A DNA stretch of 64,000 nucleotides, taken from NCBI GenBank assembly GCA_036768485.1, contig JAVLUZ010000145.1:4744660-4808659 (forward strand), in the 5' to 3' direction. A program made the translations under genes and the position numbers. The DNA is from Mermis nigrescens. Taxonomy: Eukaryota > Nematoda > Enoplea > Mermithida > Mermithidae. The notes beneath the pieces are model-generated. The model saw only the letters and a program-made list of their open reading frames with translations. It was not told where the DNA came from and searched no databases. This document shows, piece after piece, positions 1-10,178 of this stretch (positions are counted from its first letter, which is position 1; the number at the start of each line of letters is the position of its first letter).

Positions 1-690
1 CTGTTTTTATATGCAAATTTGGGTATATTGGGTCAATCGGACGCTTGTTTTGGTGGTCCAGGGTACTTTTTTTGATAAAATTTTTTCGTATTCAGTCCAA
101 GGCACAAGCTGAGTAAAATGGGCAAAAATTTTTGCTGTATATGTAAGGGGCCTAAAGGAACCGAAAATAAGTTAAAATTTTTTGTAATTTTTAACGAATA
201 CTTATTGAGTTTAAACCGCAGTGTAAAGTGTAAATTAACACGTATCAAAAGTTTTTGCATTCAGCTAATTAAAAATTTATTCTTCTATCGATTGAAAGCT
301 GTTTGAATGAATGATATTAATTATTCGTGGAGAAAATCGAATTTTAATAAAAGTAATGAAAAATGGTGAAAATGGCAAAAAATTCAATGTTTGGCATACT
401 GTAGCACAGCGAATTTTTGTTTTCAAGTCAAATGAATAGCATCATGATGTTTAGAATAAAAAGCTGTGCTATATACGTTGTTTTGAGGTATGATTAATTT
501 TTGACTTATCACAAAGTTGGTCGAACTTCTCAGAAATTGTGTCTTAAACATCGCCGAAAACTCCCGCTTAGCGCCAAATGGGGCGCTTCGCTGCCCCATC
601 TGCTAGAATGTCTGTGAACAAAAAATATCTTAACTAGTAATTAGTATAAAAATTGAATGACTCTGCAATGGATCGGCCAGCGGTCTTTAT
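1..690. other. No gene seen; AT-rich
   Basis: Only short frames without coding character. A GC-rich patch near 566-600 carries the GCGC-type stem motif (GGGGCGCTTCGCTGCCCC) that recurs in MITEs throughout the window, so part of this stretch is probably old transposon sequence. I see no splice signals tied to an open frame. Confidence 0.5.
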
Positions 691-899
691 ATTTTTTATA
701 TCTAGCTGAGCTGCCCGGCGTTGCCCTGGCTGAACTTAGGTTTGATAGCTGTATGAGATTGAGATGTCTCTTGTATTTTTTTCATTTTTCGGGACTTTTT
801 GATGTTTTTGGGATATTTCTAAAAATTTGATTGGTAAAAACATATTGAATTTTTTAAATTTTTTAAAAGTGTCTTTTGTCAACCATTTCTTAGATTAAA

Positions 900-1245
900 T
901 CCATATTTCTGACGTTATAGAATGGTTCTGAGAATTCTTTATCCAAAATCATATTTTTGATGTTCTGGGATGTTCTGGAAATTATACCATTAGATGGTTT
1001 GGGATGTTTAAAATTTTGTTTGATCATAACCATATTTTTAACGTTTTGGAATATTAAAAAACTTTTTGGTCCAAAACCATACTTTTGATGTTTTTGGTGG
1101 TTTAAAAATTTTTTTTGGTCAAAACCATATTTTATATGTTTTGGGTTGTTTAAAAATTTTTTTGGTCAAAACCATTTTTTTATGTTTTTGGGATGTTTAA
1201 AGATTTTTTTGGTGCAAACCATATTTTTGATGTTTTGGGACACCA
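900..1245 (+). repeat. Tandem repeat, ~47-bp period
   Basis: The block CCATATTTTTGATGTTTTGG followed by a poly-T and GGTCAAAA recurs with CCAT starts at 1030, 1077, 1125, 1172 and 1219, a period of 47-48 bp. More diverged units reach back to about 900. AT-rich, with no coding potential. Confidence 0.85.
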
Positions 1246-1257
1246 ATCTTACAGCAC

Positions 1258-1446
1258 AGGATGTGTTATAGCACTGGGTATGCTTTATCACGTCCTATCT
1301 TGTAGCATGGGGTATGTTATATCACGTCCTATCCTGTAACACTGGGTATGTTATATCATGTCCTATCTTAAAGCATGGGGTATGTTACATCACGTCCTAT
1401 TGTATAGCATTGAGTATGTTGTATCACGTCCTATCTTATAGCGTCG
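1258..1446 (+). repeat. Tandem repeat, 34-bp period, 5 copies
   Basis: The core (A/T)TCACGTCCTATC recurs with its CGTCCTAT at 1291, 1325, 1359, 1393 and 1427, an exact 34-bp period. The rest of the unit reads roughly TGTAGCATGGGGTATGTTAT. It starts directly after the 47-bp array. Units are contiguous with no spacers, so it is not a CRISPR array. Confidence 0.9.
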
Positions 1447-2655
1447 GGTTCAACTTTGTACAATGTTCAACTTTGCCCTCATTGTAAACAAATGCAAAAA
1501 GTTGCATATTAAATTAGCCGCTAGAAGCAAAAACATTTGGATTTGTATTTTCGAAAGCCGCATGTTTGCTGCTTTCTTTCGAAAGCTGCATGTTTGCTGC
1601 TTCCGATTGCTTCGCATTAAATTTCACGCGCGCTGGTTTACAAGGTCAAAAATTTTGACTTGGTGCAAGCTCTTTTTCAGTGATTAATCATGTTTATAAG
1701 TACCCGTACGTGATTTCCTTTCAGCCCGTCTCATACAAGTTTTATGATGCCGGATCGTATATTTAAAGTAGCGAATATGGAATCAGCGGTCTCAGAAACC
1801 CCAGGGGGCCAAATTTTGGAAGCAACAGTCAATCTGTGCTTCTGCAAAAAGACAAAAATCTAAATTTTACGCTATGCATAGGGTACCTTTGGGCTCCCGT
1901 ATCTCAGAAACCAATCCGTGAATTTTCTTCAAATTTTACAGTAAGGTCAGTCATAAGATATCCAAGAATTGGTGGAAATTTTAAAAAAATTTATCCGCTG
2001 CGATTTGAGATATTTGATAAAATACATTTGTAAATCACGTTTTTCTTACGGCAAAACATCAGTTTACAATGTAGTGTAAAGTGGTTTACACCAGTCGATA
2101 GCGCATAAAAAGTTGATCTAGGGTGGCTTTAAAATTTTACCCTGCGGCAATTGCATAAGCGGCTAGAGCTACCAAAACCTTTTACATAAATCCGTAGTTT
2201 CCGGGTTTCAGGAGTCCGATCGAGCCATTTTGATCAAAAAATTGTAATTAGCGCCCGAGAATACCCATTGAGTGAAAATATAAGTATCACAAAATTATCC
2301 AGTAAAAACTTTTTTGCCTCACAGACACACACACACTTACACACAACTCGAAATTAATATTATAGATGTTGTGTGAAACAGACTATAGATGCTTGAATTG
2401 AATCAATATTGACGGTTCAGTGAATGAACAATGAAAGAATGGCGGCCGCTCGCCACACTAAACATTTCTGTCGAGTTACAGTAAATTACCTTAGGCATAC
2501 TGCAGCCTCCAGAAAAACTTACTGAAAAAGCTCTCGAATAAATGAAACAGACTATAAAATTGAGCTGGGAATTACTTCTATGATTTGCGATTCTTCATAG
2601 AAATCGTAAGGAATGTTCAATTTTAAGTGATTCTAGTAATGTCATAGCTCAAAAG

Positions 2656-2919
2656 CATAATAGGTGGGCGGCACCCGAATTCTGGGGAGTGCAATATTTT
2701 TCATGAGTCAAAAAATACCCTTAAAAATGGTGGTATGGCGAGAAACACCATTTTTCCACGTTTCTTATCGAACACTATCCATTAGCATCAAAGAATTGCG
2801 GAAAAAACAGTAAAAATTTTCAAAAAGTGAATTGTGGGAGGGGTATTTTGATTTCTGGGGGTATTTCAGTTCCTCGGGTGGAGGGGTGCATACCCCCAAA
2901 CCCTCTACGCCCAGGTGTG
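2656..2919 (-). mobile_element. hAT MITE family A, copy 1
   Basis: Family A is a ~200-270-bp non-autonomous element with TIRs of the form CANACNTGGGC and a conserved core (AATGGATAGTGCTTGATGAG, CGAAAAATGGTGTTTT, GGTGGTATGGCGA on one strand or the other). This copy is diverged; flanks CTCAAAAG and CTCAGAAA agree at 6 of 8 positions. Confidence 0.75.
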
Positions 2920-3299
2920 CTCAGAAATATCGAAGAGTTCAAACGTTTGGCGCTTAACGTCATATCATTTTTTGGCTCAATTCTATCCAATTTATTCGAA
3001 TATTTCTAAATTCCTTTGAAATTTCTCAAGTTTTGTTTCAAAAAAAGAGTCTCGAAAAGAAAGTGCTTTTATCGCATGCCCTCTAGTTTCCAAGACAAAG
3101 AAGCCATTCAGAAAAAAAATCGGTAAGACCCTCAAGAAACTCCATGTTGTGCATTTATAGTACCGATCGACCATACAGGGGCAGCGAACATATTCTTAGA
3201 GGTCTGAGCCGTGTAAAACTGGCGAAAATACTTAAAAATCATGCCTTAAATTTAATTGTGGGGGGTCTATCGATTTTTAAGGAGTCGACCTGATTCCTG

Positions 3300-3770
3300 A
3301 GGGGGTACAAATCTCCGCAAATCTCCCCTCACACCCTGGTACCAACCATACATCGGCAACATTTGGTGATATCTGACTGGCTGAAGATTAAATCTCGAAG
3401 ATTTCGGGGTATGACGATTTTATAATGGAAACAAACGTCCAGGTAGTCCAAACATATCACATTCCACACGTAGGCCATATCCAGGGTCCGGCCGATGGGG
3501 GACCACTATAACGTGGTCTATATCTCGCGAAATTCGTCGAGATAGCTTTAAAAAACCGCGTTGTTTGACGTTTTTCGATATGCTCTAAAGCCTATGAAAA
3601 CGTGTCGTTTTTTGGTCAATACTTGAAACAAAACTATGGAAAAGACGACAAAACTGGCGCACAGCGCCAAAAATTTGATGATTTGATTAAAGAGACGTGA
3701 ATTTTTTCATATTTCCGTGCATTATCTATCCCGTCAAAATTTTTCTGGCCAAGGTGGGGGTGGGGTGGCC
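3300..3770. repeat. Diverged interspersed repeat (family F)
   Basis: A block with TCCAGGGTCCGGCCGATGGGG (near 3480), TCGCGAAATTCGTCGAGATA and TTTTTCGATATGC is clearly related to 51070-51350 and to 40140-40230 (CAGGATTCGGCCAAGGGGG there). It holds the GGCGCACAGCGCCAAAAATTT motif at about 3656. Ends not determined. Confidence 0.5.
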
Positions 3771-3772
3771 GT

Positions 3773-3955
3773 CATAGGTGGGCGGCACCAAAGTTCTAGT
3801 AGGAAGGGGGTGCAAGAATTTTTAACGATCAAAAATGTGGCCTTAAAAATAGTGGTATGGAGAAAAAACACCATTTTTTAACGTTTCTCATTGTGCACTA
3901 TCCATTGGCATAAAAAATTGCGAAAAAACAAAAAAACCCCACGCGCCCAGGCATG
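3773..3955 (-). mobile_element. hAT MITE family A, copy 2
   Basis: Starts CATAGGTGGGCGGC and ends CGCCCAGGCATG. Flanks GTGGCCGT and GTGGCCAC match at 6 of 8. Its right flank is the target of copy 3, so the two elements sit end to end sharing one octamer. Confidence 0.8.
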
Positions 3956-3963
3956 GTGGCCAC

Positions 3964-4208
3964 CACACCTGGGCGTGAGGGGTTTGGGGGGTATGCACCC
4001 CCCAGAAATCAAAATTACCCCCCCCAGAATTTAATTTTTGAAAATTTTTTTCAACGTTTTTTTCGCAATTTTTTGATGCCAATGGATAGTGCTTGATGAG
4101 AAACGTCGAAAAATGGTGTTCTTATAGCCACACCACCATTTTTAAGGCCATTTTTTGACCTTCAAAAAATCTTGCACCCCCCCAGAATTTTCTTGCTGCC
4201 CACGTATG
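3964..4208 (+). mobile_element. hAT MITE family A, copy 3
   Basis: Begins CACACCTGGGCG and ends CTGCCCACGTATG. The 8-bp duplication is GTGGCCAC (3956-3963) against ATGGCCAC (4209-4216), 7 of 8. It inserted in the octamer flanking copy 2. Confidence 0.9.
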
Positions 4209-4296
4209 ATGGCCACCCCTTCTCTGATGAAATATGGCCCCCTCTATTATCCAAATACTGTTTGTTGCAAGAGCTGCAGATACCTCTCGTTAACAT

Positions 4297-4551
4297 CACA
4301 CCTGGGCGTGGGGGGTTTGGGGTATGCACCCCCAGAAACCAAAATACCCCCCAGAAATCAAAATACCCCCCAGAATTCAATTTTTGAAAATTTTTTTCGT
4401 TTTTTTCGCAATTTTTTGATGCCAATGGATAGTGCTTGATGAGAAACGTCGAAAAATGGTGTTTTTATCGCCATACCACCATTTTTAAGGCCATTTTTTG
4501 ACCTTCAAAAAATCTTGCACCCCCCCAGAATTTTCTTGCTGCCCACGTATG
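4297..4551 (+). mobile_element. hAT MITE family A, copy 4
   Basis: Full-length copy with TIRs CACACCTGGGCG/CCCACGTATG and an exact 8-bp duplication GTTAACAT at 4289-4296 and 4552-4559. It is a good type copy for the family. Confidence 0.95.
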
Positions 4552-4787
4552 GTTAACATGCATGCAACTCAAATCCATTTGTTTTTAAATCTTTAATCTC
4601 TCTTTCTCACGCATCCATGAAATTCCTCAATTATTTTATGAGCCTTGCAGGAAGTATGACAATGATTTATACATCATCGAATATAAATACTAAATACTAA
4701 TAGAGGTGACCAGACAAGAACGGGGAGGGGCTTTTTGGAGCCAAAATGACCTAAAAAACTGGTAATATCCTTGAATGTCATTACACA

Positions 4788-5916
4788 CACACCTGGGCGT
4801 GGGGGCTGGTTTAGGGGGTATGCATCCCCCAGAAACCGAAATACCCCCCGGGAAATTCAATTTTTGAATATTTTTTTCGTTTTTTTCGCAATTTTTTGAT
4901 GCCAATTGATAGTGCTTGATAGGAAACGTCGAAAAATGGTCGTTTTTATCGCCATACTACCATTTTTAAGACCATTTTTTGACCTTCAAAAAATCTTGCA
5001 CCCCCCAGAATTTTCTTGCTGCCCACTAATGTTGAAAAAGATATCTTTATCTTTTTAGCAAGATAAAGTAAGATATCTTTATCGTTATCTTGACGATTTT
5101 TCATCTTTATCTTTATCTTTTGGAAAAATCACAGGCTATCTTTATCTTTATCTTTTTGATAGGAATTTATTTTGCAAAAAAGATAAAGCATGTACATACA
5201 TTAGCATGTAGTCCAAAATGCAGGTTTGACGTGAAATATGTTTAGACGCATTCAAGTTTTACTGTAATACAAGAGAAGAAAAGAACGATTGTTTAAACTA
5301 TGGTGTGCGGCCCAAACTAATGCCTGTATATCAACCTAAGTAAGCGGGAGTGATACCGATCTAAGCGGGATTACTACTACTAGCACCCACGTTAATCTAA
5401 GTCCAAGCCTAGGAAACATACAGAAGTTTGAAAAAATCAATAACTGTTGCGACTATATGTACATACTTTGTTCAGGGGCACAAAGCAGGGTTTTGATGCT
5501 TGTGAAAAGAAAGAAGTGACTTGCTGTCTGCCAGTAGTAGTAGTACGTGGGTCAGTCAGATACCGTGGGTGAACCTCCTAACCTACATTTATGTGTGCCT
5601 TAATGCCTATCACCTCTTTGATCTCAGGTATAAAAGTTAGTGCAATCAGTTGGCTGCTTTACATCAACCACTCTCGTTTATTGCACTTCACAAACATCAT
5701 TCTCCTGGGTTTAGGCGACCATATTTACATATATACACTTTATATTTATCTTTATCTTTTTGATTCCTTTATCTTGCAAATTATCTTTATCTTTCTTAAT
5801 TTTGTATCTTTATCTTTATCTTTATCTTTATCTTCTAGATTTTAAAATTTCAACTTTATCTTTATCTTTTATCTTGCAAAAATCCTTATCTTTTACAACA
5901 CTACTGCCCACGTTTG
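4788..5916 (+). mobile_element. hAT MITE family A, copy 5 (split)
   Basis: The left part (4788-5026) and the right tip (5912-5916 plus the shared octamer) belong to one copy with exact duplication ATTACACA at 4780-4787 and 5917-5924. It is split by the 877-bp element at 5027-5903, which inserted in the CTGCCCAC of its right TIR. Confidence 0.93.
5027..5903. mobile_element. hAT-like element E1 with ATCTTT arrays
   Basis: TIRs TAATGTTGAAAAAGATA (left) and TATCTTTTACAACACTA (right, complement TAGTGTTGTAAAAGATA) with an exact 8-bp duplication CTGCCCAC at 5019-5026 and 5904-5911. Just inside both ends lie dense ATCTTT (GATAAA) hexamer repeats at 5038-5175 and about 5740-5900. The interior encodes nothing recognisable. 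The TIR matches element E2 at 10537, which has a different hexamer. Confidence 0.93.
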
Positions 5917-5924
5917 ATTACACA

Positions 5925-6670
5925 GTTTCTGCTCACTTTGAAGCACTTCTGAAGGACTTTTCAGTTTTCAATCATTTATGCCTTCATTTTGCCTTATTTT
6001 ACCAAGAAACCATGCTAAACATTTTGTTATAGCGTGTTTTTATTTATACGGCTCATCACAAATATGAATACAAAATGTCGTAGGAATTAAAACGCAGATA
6101 GTCTGTCAGGCAGTATTTATAACATGCATACATAGATACATTATGTACATCATTTGAACGACAGACGAGCACAGAAAATTAGCATAATGCAAGAATGGTG
6201 AAGCGAGGGAAAAATTCAAATCATGTCTTAGAAACAACTAAAAATTCTCAATCGAATCAGTGTATTTTCCTTGCTGAAACATCCTGTTTACAAGTCTAGA
6301 ATTGTGACTAAATTTTGACAAAAAATTTAAATAAATATAAATATCATCTGTGATAATCCTACCGCAAAATATCTTTCACCAGCATAGAATGTTCATTTTT
6401 CTATAAAATGATAAGTTTCATTAAAAACGATCGAGTATTGTTGAAAAAATCGAAAACAGTCAATTTTCCCGATCGAGTTATTTAAGCAATTCAGAAACAG
6501 TCAATTTTCCCAAAAATTCAAAAGGCGTAACTTTGATGGTTGTTAAGAATGCCCAGGAACATTATTGTGAAGTTCTACTTTATACATTTTAATCAGCTGC
6601 CAAGGCCTACCGATGCGCAAAATTTCATTGATTTTCGTGACATCAATGGGGATCGAGTGTGTGAATCTTA
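5925..6670. other. No gene seen
   Basis: AT-rich sequence without a supported gene or a repeat that I could bound. It precedes the fold-back repeat array. Confidence 0.5.
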
Positions 6671-7232
6671 ACGGCAATAGGTCATAATTGAAGAGGGGAT
6701 GGGTAGAATCCGGGCAAAATGAAAACCGATTCGACGGGTATAAGCAGGAAACGGTGGGTAAAATCCGGAAACGGAAATGATTGTGCAACCTGGTCCCGTC
6801 GAGATTCTCCGCCCTAGGGTGGTCCAAAGCGTCGGAGCCGGGGTTCCCCAAGTAGGGCCCATCAGACTAAACACCCCGACCCCGTTTCCGGCAAAATTAC
6901 TGCAACTGAAGGGGGTCTTGGAGCCTATAGTCACCAAGTTCAGTCATGAATTTTAAAACCATCTCCGACAATGAGCTGACAGATCGCGATTATAATATTG
7001 ATCTGATATATAATTATTGTAATGCTAGGCGTATGTACTGTCAATGAAAATTCTTTAAATTCATGCACGATGTTGTGTGAAACAGACCATAGAAACGGGT
7101 ACCCCGTTATTTATATTTGATAAAGACCCCGGTTCCGTCGGGGGTATTTCCGTCCCAGGGGTGGTCAAAAGTGGTGGAACCGGGGTTCCCCAAGTAGCGC
7201 CCATCAGAGTGAATCGAGGGATCTTACGAAAC

Positions 7233-7463
7233 CACACCTAAGAGTAGAGGGTTTGGCGGGTATGCATGCACCCCTCTAGAAACCAAAATATCCCCAAGAA
7301 TTCAATTTTTGAATTTTTTTCCGCATTTTTCTGATGCCAATGGATAGTTCTCGAATAGAAAGATTAAAAAATGGTGTTTTTCGCCTTACCGCCATTTTTG
7401 AGGCCATTCCTTGATCTTCGAAAAATCTTGTAGCCCCAAGAGTTTCGTAGCCGCCCACCCATG
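7233..7463 (+). mobile_element. hAT MITE family A, copy 6
   Basis: Diverged copy, CACACCTAAGAG to CCGCCCACCCATG. No clean octamer: about 20 extra bases lie between the interrupted repeat unit and its left end. Confidence 0.75.
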
Positions 7464-7520
7464 GTGAACAACCCCATACTGGTTTTCGGCGAAATTTCAC
7501 CCATTGAAGGGGGTTCTGGG

Positions 7521-7947
7521 CATAGGTGGGAAGCACCAAAATTCTGAGGGGGGGGTGAAAAAATTTTCAAAGGTCAAAAATAGTCTTAAAAGTGGTCGTA
7601 TGGCGAAAAAACACCATTTTTCTGACGTTTCTCATTGAGCACTATCCAATGGCATCAAAAATTGCTAAAAAAGCAAAAAAATTTTTCTGGGGGGGGGGTA
7701 TTTTGATTTCTGGTGGGGTATTTCAACTTCTAGGGGATACCCCCAAACCCCCACGCCCATGTGTGGTCGTAAGGCAGAAAAATACCATTTTTCGACGTTA
7801 TCTCATCGAGCACTATTTAATGGCATCAAAAAAATCGCCAAAAAGCAAAAAAATTTTCAAAATTTGAATTCTGGGGGTATTTTGATTTCTGGGGGAGTGT
7901 TTCAACTTCTGGGGTCTGCATACCTCAACCCTCCACGCCCACGTGTG
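7521..7947 (-). mobile_element. hAT MITE family A, composite copy 7
   Basis: Outer ends CATAGGTGGG and CCACGTGTG are flanked by an exact 8-bp duplication GTTCTGGG (7513-7520, 7948-7955). The interior holds the family core twice (CACTATCCAATGGCATC and CACTATTTAATGGCATC), so this is a single insertion of a tandem-duplicated element. Confidence 0.88.
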
Positions 7948-8049
7948 GTTCTGGGGCTCAGAAATGGGGTACCTTATATATGTAACTTCGAAGCTGACCC
8001 CGCTTCTGTTGAGGGTATCTGATATCCCCAACCTGGGGGTGGTCCAAAC

Positions 8050-8299
8050 CAGTGGTTAGCGGCACCAAAATTCTAAGGGGGAGGGGTGCAAGATTTTCAA
8101 AGGTCAAAAATGGCCTTAAAAATAGTGGTATGGTGAAAAAACACCATTTTTCAACGTTCCGCATCGAGCACTATTCATTAAGATCGAAAAATTAAAAAAT
8201 ACAAAAATTTCAAAGAATTCTGGGGGTATTCTGGTTTATAGGAAATATTTTGGTTTCTCGGGAGGTGCACACCCTCCAAACCTCCCACGCCAAAGTGTA
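8050..8299 (-). mobile_element. hAT MITE family A, copy 8
   Basis: Diverged copy inside the repeat array. Flanks GTCCAAAC and about GTTCAAAG match at 6 of 8. Confidence 0.7.
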
Positions 8300-8352
8300 G
8301 TTCAAAGTCGTGGAAGTAAGGTATCCCAAGTGGAGTCCATCAGGATGAACAC

Positions 8353-8593
8353 CACACCTGGGCGTGGGGGAAGTTTGGGGGTATGCACCCCCTATAAACC
8401 AAAATACCCCCCAGAATTCAACTTTTGAAATTTTTTTCCGTTTTTTCGCAATTTTTTGATGCCAATTGATAGTGTTTGATGAGAAATGTCGAAAAATGGT
8501 GTTTTTTCGCCATACCACCATTTTTAAAGGCAATTTTTTTGACCTTCAAAAAATCTTGCATCCTACTAAGAATTTTCATGCTGCCCACATATG
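8353..8593 (+). mobile_element. hAT MITE family A, copy 9
   Basis: CACACCTGGGCG to CTGCCCACATATG with an exact duplication ATGAACAC (8345-8352, 8594-8601). The octamer is part of the ~170-bp repeat unit. Confidence 0.93.
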
Positions 8594-10178
8594 ATGAACA
8601 CTGTGGCTCAGAAACGGGGTGTACCCTATTTATACATGTGAAGCTGACCCCGGTTCCATCGGGAGTATCTGAGCCCTGAGGATAGACTAAAATGGCTAAA
8701 TCGGGGTTCCTCAAGTGGGGCCCATCAAAGTGAACACTCACAAATCCGTTTCCGACGAAAGTTCTCCTACTATAGCGGGTTTTGGGGCTCGGAAATAAGG
8801 TACTCCAATATGTGAAGCTGACACCAGTTCTGTTGGGGGTATCTCCGCCCTGTGGGTGGCCCAAAGTGACGAAACTGGGGTTCTCCATGCAGGGCCCATC
8901 AGGCGAAAAGCCCAACTCCACTTCCGGCAAAATTTTACACATTGAAGGGGGGTGGGTCCGGAAAGGGGTACACCATATGTATATGTGAAGCTGACCCTGG
9001 TTACATCGGACACATCTCTGCTCTCGGGGTGGTCCAAAGTGGCCGAACCGGAGTACCATTAGGGTGAACACCATTAATCCCATTTCCGGCAAAATTTCTT
9101 GGATTGAAGGGTAGTGTTGGGGATCGAAAACGGGTACCCTATATTTACATGTGAAACGGACCCCAGTTCTATCGGTGGTATCTCCGCCCTGGGAAAGTCC
9201 AAAGTGAAGGAACTGTGGTTTTCGAAGTAGGGATTATCACAGTAAACACTCCAACACCGTTTCCAGCAAAATTTTACCCCATATGTATATATGTACATGT
9301 GAAACAGACTTCAGTTCCATCGGGGTATCTCCACCCTGGGATTGGTCCAAATAGGAGGAACCAGGGTTCCCCAAGTAGGACATATTGGGGTGAACACCAT
9401 CAAGCCCGTTCCGGCAAAATTTCACTCAATGAAGGGGATTCGGATTGGGGGCCCGAAAATGAGATGCCCCATTTGCACATGCCAAGCTATACCCAGTTCC
9501 GCCGGAGCATCTCCAACCTGAATGTGGTCTAAAGCAGCGGAACCGGGGTTCCTCAAGTAGGGCTTATCAGGTGAATACCATAAACTCGTTTCCTGCAAAA
9601 TTTCTCCAAATTTTAGGAAATCGGAAATGGGATACCCTGTGAAGCTGACCCTGGTTTTGTCGGGGGTTTCTCTGCCCTGGAAGCGGTCCAAAGTGGTGAA
9701 ACCGTAGTTCCTGAAGTAGGGCCCATCAAGATGAACACCCCTACCCGTTTTCCGGCAAAATTTCACCCACTAAAGGGAGTTTTGGGCCTCAGAAGCAGGA
9801 TAACCCATATGTACATGTGAAGCGGACCCCGCTTTTATTGGTGGTATCTCCGCCTTGGGGTAGTCCAAAGTGGCGGAACCGGAGTACCCCAAGTAGGGTC
9901 CATCAGATTGAACACCCAAACCCGTTCATTCCATGTCAAGTGTCCTAGGGGTCCCCACTCGATCATCTCAATTTTGTTCAATTTTTGTATGTATATACAT
10001 ATGTATGTGTAAGGTTGCTGTGCAAAATTTTGGCTTAATTGATGCAGTGGTTCCTGAGCTATGGCCAACTTAGTTGACCCATACTATGTCATGAAGTGCG
10101 AGGTGCAAAGAATTTGATCAATTTGATATAAACTTGTGATCCAACTGTAGTCTATTACCTCGAGTCATTTGACACTAA

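Larger units (their letters stand above)
695..2370. mobile_element. Possible old retroelement remnant
   Basis: The stretch opens with a GCCCGGCGTTGCCCTGGC-like block (about 708-727) and closes with a CA-rich run followed by ATTATAGATG (2320-2370). I associate paired signatures of this kind with Penelope-like or similar elements of invertebrates, but that is memory only. There is no reverse transcriptase frame. Two minisatellites lie inside. A block at 2040-2300 contains GTGTAAAGTGGTTTACA, also found near 56635, so this interval may be a composite of several repeats. Confidence 0.25.
6680..9926 (+). repeat. ~170-bp repeat array, left arm (+ orientation)
   Basis: Units read GGTTCCCCAAGTAGGGCCCA, then TGAACACC, GTTTCCGGCAAAATTT, TATGTACATGTGAAGCTGAC and CTCCGCCCTGGG. 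The GTTTCCGGCAAAATTT block recurs near 8745, 8915, 9085, 9255, 9410, 9585, 9750 and 9920, a spacing of about 150-180 bp. The region 6960-8590 is broken up by family A MITEs. The edge sequence at about 6680-6790 (AAAATCCGGAAACGGAAATG) is mirrored near 20800-20870, so this is one arm of a fold-back structure. Confidence 0.8.

Noticed and set aside
1258..1446. 34-bp repeats as a CRISPR array
   Set aside because: Units are directly contiguous with no unique spacers, and the sequence is eukaryotic in character.
8418..9092. 224-residue frame on the minus strand
   Set aside because: It spans a MITE and the ~170-bp repeats; frames change between repeat units, so no selection on coding.
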